Of a stretch of 64,000 nucleotides of DNA, positions 36,241-45,008 are shown one piece after another. The stretch is taken from positions 4,402,001 to 4,466,000 of the forward strand of contig NZ_CP029008.1 in the NCBI RefSeq assembly GCF_024585165.1, in the 5' to 3' direction. This stretch comes from Bradyrhizobium sp. WBOS07 (GTDB taxonomy: Bacteria > Pseudomonadota > Alphaproteobacteria > Rhizobiales > Xanthobacteraceae). Each line of letters starts with the position of its first letter. Position 1 is the first letter of the stretch. A program made the position numbers and the translations under genes. The notes under the pieces were generated by a model. The model did not search any database, was not told where the DNA came from, and was given only the letters and a program-made list of their open reading frames with translations.

Positions 36241-38507
36241 CAGCCCGCCGCCCTCTGCTCACCGAGTTCCTGGAAGAACTGATGCACATTGACGGTTTTC
36301 TTGTAAATCGGCGACAGCGCCTCCGGCGCAAAATCGTCGACCTCGATCACTTTTGTGACGGCTTCATGAGCAGCAGCCAGTTGCTCGCCCTCGGCCTGCG
36401 TGATCACGCCCCTGCTGACGGCATCCTTCCAGTCGCGGATATGCGCGGCGCGCATGCTCTTGGCGATAGCCTCAGCGCCGGTGACCAGCTTGAAAGCACG
36501 CTCCAGCCGGGCAAAGCCGCCGTCGTCATCGACGTAAGCCAGATCCGGTGTCAGGCGCTCGCGCGCGGCCGAGGGCTCCAGCACGATGCCAGCGCATTGG
36601 TGCACGACGCGGTCGGACGGGCCGAGCACGCGGGCGCCGAACGGCTGAACCACGAGCTTGAGGAAGCCGGCGACGAAGCGGTTGGGCAGGTTGGCGAGGA
36701 TTTCGGCGAGGCGGTTCTCGATGGTCCTGAAACCGCTCGCCATGCACCATTCCAGCGCGGCAAAGTCCTGCTTCTGCCGGCCCTCGTCTTGCCAGCGCTT
36801 CAGTGCCGCCGAGAGCAGATACAGCTCGGACAGGATGTCGCCGAAGCGCGCCGACAGCATCTCCTTGCGCTTGAGCGCGCCGCCGAGCGTCAGCAGCGCC
36901 ATGTCGGCGCAGAGCGCAAACGCCGCCGAATAGCGCGAGAGCTGGCGATAGAATGGCGTGGCGTCGCCCGCATCCGGGGCAAGCGCGAAGGCGCCGAACG
37001 TCCAGCTCCGGCCGAAGGCGCGAAACAGCGTCTGAAAACTGTGGCCGACATGCTTCCAGAAGGCCTTGTCGAACGCAGTGAGGCCACGCTCGCGATCGGT
37101 GTCGGCGAGTGCATTCATCTCGTCGAGCAGATAGGGATGCGCGCGGATCGCGCCCTGCCCGAACACGATGAGATTGCGCGTCAGGATGTTGGCGCCCTCG
37201 ACCGTGATCCCGACAGGAACGGCGCGGTGCAGATTGCCGAGATAGTTTTGCGGACCGTCGATGACGGCCTTGCCGCCGTGGATGTCCATGGCATCGTCGA
37301 TCGCGGTGCGCATCCGTTCGGTCGCATGCAGCTTCATGATGCCGGAGATGACGGCGGGATGGACGCCGGCATTCAGCGCCGCGCAGGTCAGCCGGCGCGC
37401 CGCGTCGAGCTGGTAGGCGGTCGCGACGATGCGCGCGAGCGGCTCCTCGACGCCTTCGAATTTGGAGATGGAGATGCCGAACTGCTCGCGGATGCGGGCA
37501 TAGGCGCCGGTGGTGCGCGCTGCATAGGCGGCACCCGCGGCAGAGAGCGACGGCAGCGAGATGCCGCGGCCGGCGGCAAGCGCGGTCATCAGCATCTTCC
37601 AGCCCTGCCCCAGTCGCGCCTGGCCGCCGATGACATAGTCGAGCGGAATGAAGACGTCGCGGCCCCGGTTCGGGCCGTTCTGGAATACCTGCATCGACGG
37701 CAGATGGCGCTGGCCGATCTCGACGCCGGGCAGATTGGTCGGGATCAGCGCGACGGTGATGCCGAGCTCTTCCTGATGGCCGACGAGATGATCGGGATCA
37801 TAGGCCTTGAAGGCGAGGCCGAGCAGCGTCGCGACCGGGCCCAGCGTGATGTAGCGCTTGTGCCAGTTCAGCCTGAGCCCGAGCACCTCGCGACCTTCGA
37901 ACTCACCCTTGCAGATGATGCCGCTGTCGACCATCGAGGCCGCATCGGAACCGGCTTCCGGGCTGGTGAGGCCGAAGCAGGGAATGTCGCGGCCGTCGGC
38001 GAGGCGCGGCAGCCAGCGCTGCTGCTGCTCTTTCGTGCCGAAGCGCATCAGGAGCTCGCCGGGCCCCAGCGAGTTCGGCACCATCACCGTCACCGCAGCT
38101 GCGATCGAGCGGGTCGAAATCTTGCGTACCACCTCGGAATGGGCATAGGGCGAGAAGCCGAGGCCGCCGAACTCCTTCGGGATGATCATGCCGAAGAATT
38201 TCTCGCGCTTGACGAAGTGCCAGACGTCCTGCGGCAGGTCCCGCCATTCCCAGAAAATCTTCCACTCGTCGAGCATGGCGCAGAGCTCGTCGACGGGACC
38301 GTTGAGAAAGGCCCGCTCCTCCTCGGTCAATTTGGCTGGCGCAATTTTCAGCAGTTTCGACCAGTCAGGGTTGCCGGTGAAGAGATCGGCGTCCCACCAG
38401 ACGTCGCCCGCCTCCAGCGCCTCGCGCTCGGTGTCGGACATCGACGGCAGCACGCCGCGCGCCCAGGAGAAGATCGGCTTGGTCAGGGTGTCGCGGCGGA
38501 AGCTCAT
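36240..38507 (-). CDS. fadE: Acyl-CoA dehydrogenase, FadE type
   Basis: A 755-residue FAD enzyme making trans-2-enoyl-CoA, the first step of beta-oxidation. ATG 38507 has GAGGTC upstream. The acyl-CoA dehydrogenase region includes CFGLTSPEAGSDAASM and IRTA-type helices; the C-terminal third (LPNRFVAGFLKLVVQPFGAR) corresponds to DUF1974, found in long FadE proteins such as that of E. coli. The N-terminus has no membrane segment as E. coli FadE does. First gene of the operon. Confidence 0.92.
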   Translation of the reverse strand: MSFRRDTLTKPIFSWARGVLPSMSDTEREALEAGDVWWDADLFTGNPDWSKLLKIAPAKLTEEERAFLNGPVDELCAMLDEWKIFWEWRDLPQDVWHFVKREKFFGMIIPKEFGGLGFSPYAHSEVVRKISTRSIAAAVTVMVPNSLGPGELLMRFGTKEQQQRWLPRLADGRDIPCFGLTSPEAGSDAASMVDSGIICKGEFEGREVLGLRLNWHKRYITLGPVATLLGLAFKAYDPDHLVGHQEELGITVALIPTNLPGVEIGQRHLPSMQVFQNGPNRGRDVFIPLDYVIGGQARLGQGWKMLMTALAAGRGISLPSLSAAGAAYAARTTGAYARIREQFGISISKFEGVEEPLARIVATAYQLDAARRLTCAALNAGVHPAVISGIMKLHATERMRTAIDDAMDIHGGKAVIDGPQNYLGNLHRAVPVGITVEGANILTRNLIVFGQGAIRAHPYLLDEMNALADTDRERGLTAFDKAFWKHVGHSFQTLFRAFGRSWTFGAFALAPDAGDATPFYRQLSRYSAAFALCADMALLTLGGALKRKEMLSARFGDILSELYLLSAALKRWQDEGRQKQDFAALEWCMASGFRTIENRLAEILANLPNRFVAGFLKLVVQPFGARVLGPSDRVVHQCAGIVLEPSAARERLTPDLAYVDDDGGFARLERAFKLVTGAEAIAKSMRAAHIRDWKDAVSRGVITQAEGEQLAAAHEAVTKVIEVDDFAPEALSPIYKKTVNVHQFFQELGEQRAAG

Positions 38508-38663
38508 GGCTGACCTCATGCATCGGCGCGGTGACAGGGTATTTTAGCGGAAATCGGCTGGCGGAGGCGAACATCCAGCCTGCAACATTGACGCGGCCGG
38601 GCGGCCGCCCGGGCCATAACGGCCGGGACGCGGGGACAGTTCCGGGAGGGATGAGGAGAGCGG

Positions 38664-38746
38664 TAGCCCGGATGGAGCGAAGCGCAATCCGGGAAGGTCT
38701 ATCCGCGGTAAGAACCCGGATTTCGCTTCGCTCCATCCGGGCTACG
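38664..38746. repeat. Intergenic palindrome, family A copy 2
   Basis: Arms 38664-38694 and 38716-38746, matching the copy at 8259-8345, with one mismatch between arms (TTTCGC against TTGCGC). Between fadE and the flavin reductase gene. Confidence 0.85.
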
Positions 38747-38758
38747 GGAGCGACCGGA

Positions 38759-39382
38759 TCAATCCGGCCGCACCATCTCGAACATGTTTTCCGGCTTGAT
38801 CTCGAAATAATCGCCGCGGCGGCCGGCGCGGACGATCGGGCGGGCGGCGGCGGTCTGGTAGACGCCGTCCTTGATCATGGCCTTGTCGATGTGGACGGCG
38901 ACGACCTCCCCCAACGTCAACCAGGCGTCGGCCTCCTTGCCGTCAGCGCCCTTGAGGCGGATGATGTCCGACACCTTGCATTCGAAGGCGACCGGACTTT
39001 CGCCGACGCGCGGCACGTTGACGAGCTTGCCGGGCACGGCGGTGAGCCCCGCGACCTCGAACTCGTCGACCTCAGGCGCGACATGCGCCGCGGTCGCATT
39101 CATGTGCTTGGCAAGGTCCATCGTGGCGAGATTCCAGACGAATTCGCCGGTCTGCTGGATGTTCTCCACCGTGTCCTTCCAGTTGGTGGAGGAAAAGCCG
39201 ATGATCGGCGGCACGTAGCAGAAGGCGTTGAAGAAGCTGTAGGGCGCGAGGTTGACGTGGCCCTTGCTGTCGCGGGATGAGATCCAGCCGATCGGCCGCG
39301 GCGCGATGATGGCGTTGAAGGGATCGTGCTTGAGGCCGTGGCCCTTGGAGGGCTCGTAGAAGTAAAGGTCTTTGTCGGTCAC
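38759..39382 (-). CDS. Flavin reductase family protein
   Basis: A 207-residue protein of the FMN-binding split-barrel, flavin-reductase-like family. Landmarks are NAIIAPRPIGWISSRDSKGH near the N-terminus and LAPYSFFNAFCYVPPIIGFS, followed by KDTVENIQQTGEFVWNLAT. It should bind FMN and reduce it with NAD(P)H for a partner oxygenase, or act alone. No oxygenase is adjacent. A palindrome lies on each side. Confidence 0.9.
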   Translation of the reverse strand: MTDKDLYFYEPSKGHGLKHDPFNAIIAPRPIGWISSRDSKGHVNLAPYSFFNAFCYVPPIIGFSSTNWKDTVENIQQTGEFVWNLATMDLAKHMNATAAHVAPEVDEFEVAGLTAVPGKLVNVPRVGESPVAFECKVSDIIRLKGADGKEADAWLTLGEVVAVHIDKAMIKDGVYQTAAARPIVRAGRRGDYFEIKPENMFEMVRPD

Positions 39383-39399
39383 GCGGGTGCTTCCTTTGC

Positions 39400-39478
39400 G
39401 TCATTGCGAGCGCAGCGAAGCAATCCAGAAATCCCCCCGCGGAGACAGTCTGGATTGCTTCGCTGTGCTCGCAATGAC
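39400..39478. repeat. Intergenic palindrome, family B copy 2
   Basis: Starts GTCATTGCGAGCGCAGCG and ends TGTGCTCGCAATGAC, with AGCAATCCAGA / TCTGGATTGCT inside. Same family as 20766-20849. Confidence 0.82.
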
Positions 39479-39551
39479 GGAGTTTGTTGATCCGTCCTGG
39501 CCGCCTCGAGCGGGTCAGCCCGCTGCTTATAGAGGGAAACCCGCCGCCCCG

Positions 39552-40151
39552 TCAGTGGCGCGGCGACAGACCGGCGATGACGAAATCGATCATCTGGTCG
39601 ATGTTCGGGCCCGGCTTGGTGGCGCACTGGGCGATCATCTGGGGGTGGAAGAACCGCATCATCGCGGTGCAGGCGCACAGCGAGGCCAGCTGGAGGTCCT
39701 TCGTCTCGAACTCGCCGGAGGCCACGCCTTGCGCGATCATCTGGCCGACGACGCCGGCGATGCACTCCATATGGTTGACGCAGACCTCCCAGTCCTCCTG
39801 CATCGCGATCTCGACCATCTCGTGCAGCTTGTTGTCGCCGACATAGCGCTCGGTGTTCATGCGATGGATGGTGGTGAGGAGCTCGCGGAAGCGCTCCGGC
39901 ACCGGGCCGGGCCTTGCCACGATCCGCTGCGCTTCGAGCTCGACCTCGCCCATGAGGGAGCGGGCCACCGCCTGATGGATCGCCTTCTTCGATTCGAAGA
40001 AGCGATACACGTTGGCGGGACTCATCCGGAGCTCTTTGGCGATGTCGCCCACCGTGGTCTTCTGGTAGCCGATCTGGCGGAACAGCCGCTCGGCCACCTC
40101 GAGGATACGATCCCGGGTGTCGCCTTCGATATGTTCCGAAATAAGGGCCAT
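39552..40151 (-). CDS. TetR-family repressor of the RND operon
   Basis: A 199-residue regulator. The N-terminal TetR helix-turn-helix is clear (TRDRILEVAERLFRQIGY, then TVGDIAKELRMSPANVYRFF). The C-terminal ligand domain is variable. It is the last gene of a three-gene minus-strand group, 34 bases after the RND pump, so it probably controls that operon, and a candidate operator lies before the first gene. The inducer is unknown. Confidence 0.88.
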   Translation of the reverse strand: MALISEHIEGDTRDRILEVAERLFRQIGYQKTTVGDIAKELRMSPANVYRFFESKKAIHQAVARSLMGEVELEAQRIVARPGPVPERFRELLTTIHRMNTERYVGDNKLHEMVEIAMQEDWEVCVNHMECIAGVVGQMIAQGVASGEFETKDLQLASLCACTAMMRFFHPQMIAQCATKPGPNIDQMIDFVIAGLSPRH

Positions 40152-40185
40152 CAGTCAGGACTCATCGATCAGCACTTCATCTCAC

Positions 40186-43100
40186 TTATTCAGCCGCTTC
40201 AGCAAGCGGAATAGCTGAATGCTCATCGCTCCCATGCTGCGGCGCGGTAGGCCGTTCGGGGATACCTGCCTCGTCCAGGCTCTTCCTGAACCACAGCGCG
40301 TAGAGGCCTGGCAGATACAGGAGCGTGAGGAAGGTCGCGACGAACAGGCCGCCCATGATGGTGATCGCCATCGGGCCCCAGAACGCCGAGCGCGACAGCG
40401 GGATCATGGCGAGGATGGCGGCGAGCGCCGTCAGCACCACGGGCCGGGCGCGGCGGACGGTGGCCTCCACGATGGCCTCGCGCCGGGGCAGGCCGTGCGA
40501 GACGTCGGTCTCGATCTGGTCGACCAGGATGACCGTGTTGCGCATGATCATGCCGGCGAGCGCGATCAGGCCGAGCAGCGCCACGAAGCCGAACGGGGCA
40601 TTGGCGACGTTGAGGCCGAGCGAGGCGCCGACGATGCCGAGCGGCGCGGTCAGGAACACCAGGATCAGGCGCGAGAAGCTCTGCAGCTGGATCATCAGCA
40701 GCGTCAGCATCACCATGACCATCACCGGGAAGAGGACGAAGATCGAGGCGTTGCCCTTGGCGGATTCCTCGAACGCGCCGCCCGGCTCGATCCGGTAGGC
40801 CGGCTCGAGGTGATCCATGATCGGCTTCAGCTTCGGCGTGATCTGGTTTGTGACATCGGGCGCCTGCACGCCGTCGACGACGTCGGAGCGCACGGTGATC
40901 GCCATGTCGCGGTTGCGCCGCCACATGATCGGCTCCTCGTGGGCATACTCGATCTTGGCGATCTGCTGCAGCGGCACGGCCACGCCATTGCGCGAGGTGA
41001 TGGTAAGGTCGCCGACGCCGCCGAGGTCGAGCCGCTCGGACGGGATCGCACGGGCGACCACGCCGACCTTCTCGATGCCGTCGCGCACGGTCGTGACCTG
41101 CGAGCCCGAGATCAACATCGCCAGCGCCTGCGAGACGTCCTGCGGCGTCAGGCCCATGGCACGGGCGCGGTCCTGATCGACGACGAGCTTGAGGTAAGGC
41201 GACTGCTCGTTCCAGTCGAGCTGGACGTCCTTGACGCTCTTGTTCTGGCGCATGACGTCGCGCACCTGGTAGGCGATCTCACGCACCTTGTTGGCGTCGG
41301 GGCCGATCACGCGGAACTGGACGGGGAAACCGACCGGAGGACCGAAATTGAAGCGGTCGACGCGCACGCGCGCCTCAGACAGGAAGCCCTCGGCAGCCGC
41401 ATTCTCGATCTTGGCCTTGATGCGCTCGCGCGCCTCGACGCCCTTGGCGACGATGACGATCTCGGCGAAGGCCTCGTTCGGCAGCTGCGGATTGAGGCCG
41501 AGCCAGAAGCGCGGCGAGCCCTGGCCGACATAGGACGTATAGGTCTCGATGTCCTTGTCGTCCTTGAGCAGCGTCTCGGCCTTCTTTACCGCCTTTTCGG
41601 TGACGTTGAAGGCCGTGCCCTCGGGCAGGCGCAGCTGGAAGAACAGCTCGGGCCGCTCCGACAGCGGGAAGAACTGCTGCTGGACCTGGCCAAACCCGAC
41701 GATCGAGGCGATGAAGACGCCGACGGTCGCGACCACCACGGTGATGCGGTGGTTGACGCACCATTTCACGATGGCGCGCAGGCCGCGGTACATGCGGGTC
41801 TCGTAGACCGCATGCGGATCGTGGTTGTGGTGCGCCTTCATCTCCGGCAGCAGCTTGACGCCGATATAGGGCGTGAAGATCACCGCCACGAACCAGGAGG
41901 CGACCAGAGCGATCGCCACGATCCAGAAGATGCTGCCGGCATATTCGCCGACCGCGGAATTGGCAAAGCCGATGGGGAGGAAGCCAGCGGCCGTGACCAG
42001 CGTTCCCGTGAGCATCGGAAACGCAGTAGATTCCCAGGCAAAGGATGCCGCACGCATGCGGTCCCAGCCCTGCTCCATCTTCACCACCATCATCTCGACC
42101 GCGATGATGGCGTCGTCGACGAGCAGGCCGAGCGCGATGATCAGGGCGCCCAGCGTGATGCGGTGCAGGTCGAGCGACATCGTGTTCATGACGATGAAGA
42201 CGATGCCGAGCACCAGGGGCACCGACAGCGCGACCACGATGCCGGTGCGCCAGCCCAGCGCCAGGAACGAGACGAACAGCACGATGACGAGCGCTTCCAT
42301 GAAGGAATGCACGAACTCGCCGACGGCATGCTCGACCACCTTGGGCTGGTCGGCGATCAGCTTGACGTCGATGCCCTGCGGCACCGCCTTCATGAAGTCC
42401 GCGGTCGCCTTCTCGACCTCCTTGCCGAGATCGAGGATGTTGGCACCCTTGGCGGTGACGACGCCGATGCCGATCGCCGCCTTGCCTTCCTGGCGGACGA
42501 CGAAGCTCGGCGGATCGACATAGCCATGGGTGACGGTGGCGATGTCCCCCAAGCGGAACACGCGGCCATTGCTCTCGACCGGCGTTTCGGCCACGGCCTT
42601 GGCACCGTCGAGCGCGCCGGTGACGCGCAGCGGCACGCGCTGCGAGGAGGTCTCGACCGTGCCGGCAGGGGTGACGTTGTTCTGCTTGGCGAGCGAATCG
42701 AATAGCGCCTGCGGCGTGATGCCGAGGGTGGCGAGCTTGGCGTGGCTGAACTCGACGAAGATGCGCTCGTCCTGGTTGCCGTAGACGTCGACCTTCGTCA
42801 CCCCCGGCACCTTGAGCAGGCGCTGACGGAAGCCTTCCGAGACCTTCTTGAGCTGGGCGTAATCCGCTCCGTCGCCGGTCATCATGTAGAGGATGGAATC
42901 GACGTCGGAGAACTCGTCGTTGACGACGGGTCCCAGAATGCCCGACGGCAGCTGGCCCTGCACGTCGACCAGCTTCTTGCGCAGGAGATAAAAGAGATAA
43001 GGCACCTCCTTCGGCGGGGTGTTGTCGCGGAAGGTGACCTGGAGCGCGGTGAAGGCGGGCTTGGAATAGGTCTGCACCTTCTCGAAATAGGGCAGCTCCT

Positions 43101-43323
43101 GGATCTTCTTCTCGATGGGATCGGCGACCTGCGTCTGCATCTCCTGCGCGGTCGCGCCCGGCCAGATCACGGAGACGTTGACCACCTTCACCGTGAAGAA
43201 CGGATCCTCGGCGCGGCCGAGCTTCTCATAGGAGAAGAAGCCGGCGACGCCGAGAATGATCATCATGAAGAGAACCAGCGTCGGATGGCTGACGGCCCAG
43301 GCCGAAAGGTTGAAGCGCTTCAT
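40186..43323 (-). CDS. RND multidrug efflux pump, inner-membrane subunit
   Basis: A 1045-residue RND permease with the usual two halves: an N-terminal helix (LSAWAVSHPTLVLFMMIILG), large periplasmic loops at about 35-330 and 550-855, and two blocks of membrane helices. The proton-relay Asp pair is in ALGLLVDDAIIAVEMM. The AcrB Lys940 region reads MRNTVILVDQ, with Arg instead of Lys. It exports toxic compounds using proton flux, with the periplasmic adaptor encoded upstream. No outer-membrane TolC gene is adjacent. Substrates unknown. Confidence 0.93.
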   Translation of the reverse strand: MKRFNLSAWAVSHPTLVLFMMIILGVAGFFSYEKLGRAEDPFFTVKVVNVSVIWPGATAQEMQTQVADPIEKKIQELPYFEKVQTYSKPAFTALQVTFRDNTPPKEVPYLFYLLRKKLVDVQGQLPSGILGPVVNDEFSDVDSILYMMTGDGADYAQLKKVSEGFRQRLLKVPGVTKVDVYGNQDERIFVEFSHAKLATLGITPQALFDSLAKQNNVTPAGTVETSSQRVPLRVTGALDGAKAVAETPVESNGRVFRLGDIATVTHGYVDPPSFVVRQEGKAAIGIGVVTAKGANILDLGKEVEKATADFMKAVPQGIDVKLIADQPKVVEHAVGEFVHSFMEALVIVLFVSFLALGWRTGIVVALSVPLVLGIVFIVMNTMSLDLHRITLGALIIALGLLVDDAIIAVEMMVVKMEQGWDRMRAASFAWESTAFPMLTGTLVTAAGFLPIGFANSAVGEYAGSIFWIVAIALVASWFVAVIFTPYIGVKLLPEMKAHHNHDPHAVYETRMYRGLRAIVKWCVNHRITVVVATVGVFIASIVGFGQVQQQFFPLSERPELFFQLRLPEGTAFNVTEKAVKKAETLLKDDKDIETYTSYVGQGSPRFWLGLNPQLPNEAFAEIVIVAKGVEARERIKAKIENAAAEGFLSEARVRVDRFNFGPPVGFPVQFRVIGPDANKVREIAYQVRDVMRQNKSVKDVQLDWNEQSPYLKLVVDQDRARAMGLTPQDVSQALAMLISGSQVTTVRDGIEKVGVVARAIPSERLDLGGVGDLTITSRNGVAVPLQQIAKIEYAHEEPIMWRRNRDMAITVRSDVVDGVQAPDVTNQITPKLKPIMDHLEPAYRIEPGGAFEESAKGNASIFVLFPVMVMVMLTLLMIQLQSFSRLILVFLTAPLGIVGASLGLNVANAPFGFVALLGLIALAGMIMRNTVILVDQIETDVSHGLPRREAIVEATVRRARPVVLTALAAILAMIPLSRSAFWGPMAITIMGGLFVATFLTLLYLPGLYALWFRKSLDEAGIPERPTAPQHGSDEHSAIPLAEAAE

Positions 43324-43382
43324 CGCTCTCTCCGAAAAGACGATCCAATTGCCAAAGACACGACAGCCATCCCGTTCAAACC

Positions 43383-43442
43383 GTCGTCGCGAGGCAGCGA
43401 AGCAATCCAGGGGGCTGGGCAGGTTCTGGATCGCTTCGCCGC
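43383..43442. repeat. Decayed family B palindrome
   Basis: GTCGCGAGGCAGCGAAGCAATCCAGGG ... TTCTGGATCGCTTCGCCGC resembles copies at 20766 and 39400 with losses. It splits the adaptor and pump genes, which are 226 bases apart. A second decayed palindrome (TTCCGGGGCGCCC ... GGAATGACGG) lies at about 43509-43545. Confidence 0.6.
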
Positions 43443-43549
43443 TTCAGCCTTTGCTTAGGGACAAAGGCCGAAACTCACCTTGCACGACGAAACTCAATTT
43501 CTCTTTGTCCTTCCGGGGCGCCCATAGGGCGAACCTGGAATGACGGGAA

Positions 43550-44656
43550 TTAGAAACTCAGCGACGACACGACCCGCACCCGCTGGCCCGGATCGAGCTT
43601 CTGCACGCCGAGGGCGACGATCTTGGCGCCCTCTTCCACGCCGCCGGTGATGACGACGTCGTTGCTCTCGTAGGACTTCACCGTCACCGGCTTCAGGGTG
43701 AGCGCGCCATTGTCGTCGACGACGTAAAAGGACGGCTTGCCGCCTTCGTTGAACAGCGCCGACAGCGGCAGCCGCGCGACGCGCTCGGTCGCGGCGTCCG
43801 ACAGCGTCAGCGTCGCGGTCATGCCGAGCGAGACCTTGTCGTCGGCCTCGGGCAGCGAGAATTTCGCAAGATAGGTGCGCGTGGCCGGATCGGCCGCCGG
43901 CGCGATCTCGCGCAGCTTGGCTGCGTACTTCTTGCCCGGCTCGGACCAAAGAGTGACGCTGGCGACGCCCGACTTGGCGCGTCCAACCAGCGTCTCAGGG
44001 ATCGCGACGACCGCTTCCTTCTCGGCAAAGCGGGCGACACGGATCGAAGCCTGGCCCGCGGCAACCACCTGGCCGGGCTCGATCAGCGTTGCGGTGACGA
44101 CGCCACGGGCGTCGGCAACGAGCGTCGCGTAGGAAAGTGAGTTTTTGCTCAATTCGAGCGCGCGCTCGGCGCGGTTCAGGCGGGCGCGGGCTTCGTCCGC
44201 GGCGGCGCGGCTCGAATCCATCTGCGCATCCGTGGTCCAGCCCTTGGCCTTCAGATCCTTGGCCCGCTGCTCGGCGGCAGCGGCCTGGGCCAGCACGCCG
44301 GTGGCGGCGGTCTGCTCGGCCAGCGCCTGCTCGGCCTGCAGCTTCAAATCGACCTCGTCGAGGGTGGCGAGCGGCTGGCCGACCTCGACGGTCTGGCCGA
44401 CCTCCACGAGCCGCTTGGCGACCTTGCCGGCAACGCGGAAGCCGAGATCGCTCTCGATCCGCGGCCTGACGGTGCCGACGAAGCTGCGCTCCGGGGTCTC
44501 GGCATCATAATGCGCGGTTGCGACCAGAACCGGCCGCGGCGGCTCGGCCTTCTCGGCGACGGTGTCATTGCACCCGGCCAGCGTCGCGGCCATCAGGGCC
44601 AGCGCCACGCCTGCCAACAGCCTGGAATAGCTCGATAAAACCAACCGGACGAACAT
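43550..44656 (-). CDS. RND efflux periplasmic adaptor lipoprotein
   Basis: A 368-residue membrane-fusion protein starting MFVRLVLSSYSRLLAG; an ATG six codons upstream would sit on the AGGAG ribosome site. The lipobox is LMAATLAGC, giving a lipid-modified Cys. The barrel-sandwich region begins VGQTVEVGQPLATLDEVDL, followed by a helical hairpin (LALEQTAATGVLAQAAAAEQ-like) and beta-barrel domains. It links the RND pump to an outer-membrane channel. First gene of the efflux operon. Confidence 0.9.
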   Translation of the reverse strand: MFVRLVLSSYSRLLAGVALALMAATLAGCNDTVAEKAEPPRPVLVATAHYDAETPERSFVGTVRPRIESDLGFRVAGKVAKRLVEVGQTVEVGQPLATLDEVDLKLQAEQALAEQTAATGVLAQAAAAEQRAKDLKAKGWTTDAQMDSSRAAADEARARLNRAERALELSKNSLSYATLVADARGVVTATLIEPGQVVAAGQASIRVARFAEKEAVVAIPETLVGRAKSGVASVTLWSEPGKKYAAKLREIAPAADPATRTYLAKFSLPEADDKVSLGMTATLTLSDAATERVARLPLSALFNEGGKPSFYVVDDNGALTLKPVTVKSYESNDVVITGGVEEGAKIVALGVQKLDPGQRVRVVSSLSF

Positions 44657-44692
44657 CGAAGGACACTCCTGCATCTCGACTGGGATGAATGT

Positions 44693-44729
44693 CGACTAAT
44701 CACTGATAAAAGTCAATAATCGTCAGTCA
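44693..44729. promoter_or_regulatory. Candidate promoter/TetR operator of the efflux operon
   Basis: AT-rich for this genome, 37-73 bases before the adaptor start. On the minus strand TGACTGA and TCAGTGA form an imperfect inverted pair 16 bases apart, with TTGACT between them as a possible -35, and GACT/AGTC flank the block. Weak evidence, listed because the group ends in a TetR gene. Confidence 0.35.
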
Positions 44730-44805
44730 TCAGGAATCCGTGATCGTTAAGGGGTGGTGAGAAGAGGTTGGATGGCAACAGAGGAGGCGAAGTCGCGCGC
44801 GCTCG

Positions 44806-44936
44806 TGCCCCGGACGCAGCGCAGCGTCTCTTCGACGGTGCGCTGCTGAGCCGGGGCCCATAATGCGCCGGGTTCGTGGTCTCTGGGTCCCGGCTCTGCG
44901 CTGCAACGCTTGTGCGTTGCAGCTTGTCCGGGACAC
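44806..44936. repeat. Intergenic double hairpin, family F, with adjacent half copy of family D
   Basis: Two hairpins in tandem: CCCCGGACGCAGCGCA paired with TGCGCTGCTGAGCCGGGG, then GTCCCGG..GCTGCAACG paired with CGTTGCAGC..CCGGGAC. A half copy of family D (GTGGGCACGGCGCGAAG ... TTTGCCTCCCCTACG) follows at about 44956-44996. No gene is seen in the 352-base gap 44657-45008. Confidence 0.65.
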
Positions 44937-45008
44937 ACCGAGCCTAGGGAAAGATGGTGGGCACGGCGCGAAGAGCGCGCCTTTGCCTCCCCTACGCAAT
45001 TAGCCCCG

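Noticed and set aside
36240..38513. Full-length plus-strand frame opposite fadE (759 codons)
   Set aside because: Mirror of the acyl-CoA dehydrogenase gene; no domain and no ribosome site.
40219..42705. An 828-codon plus-strand frame opposite the RND pump
   Set aside because: Antisense shadow, extremely rich in Asp, Arg and His, without hydrophobic core.
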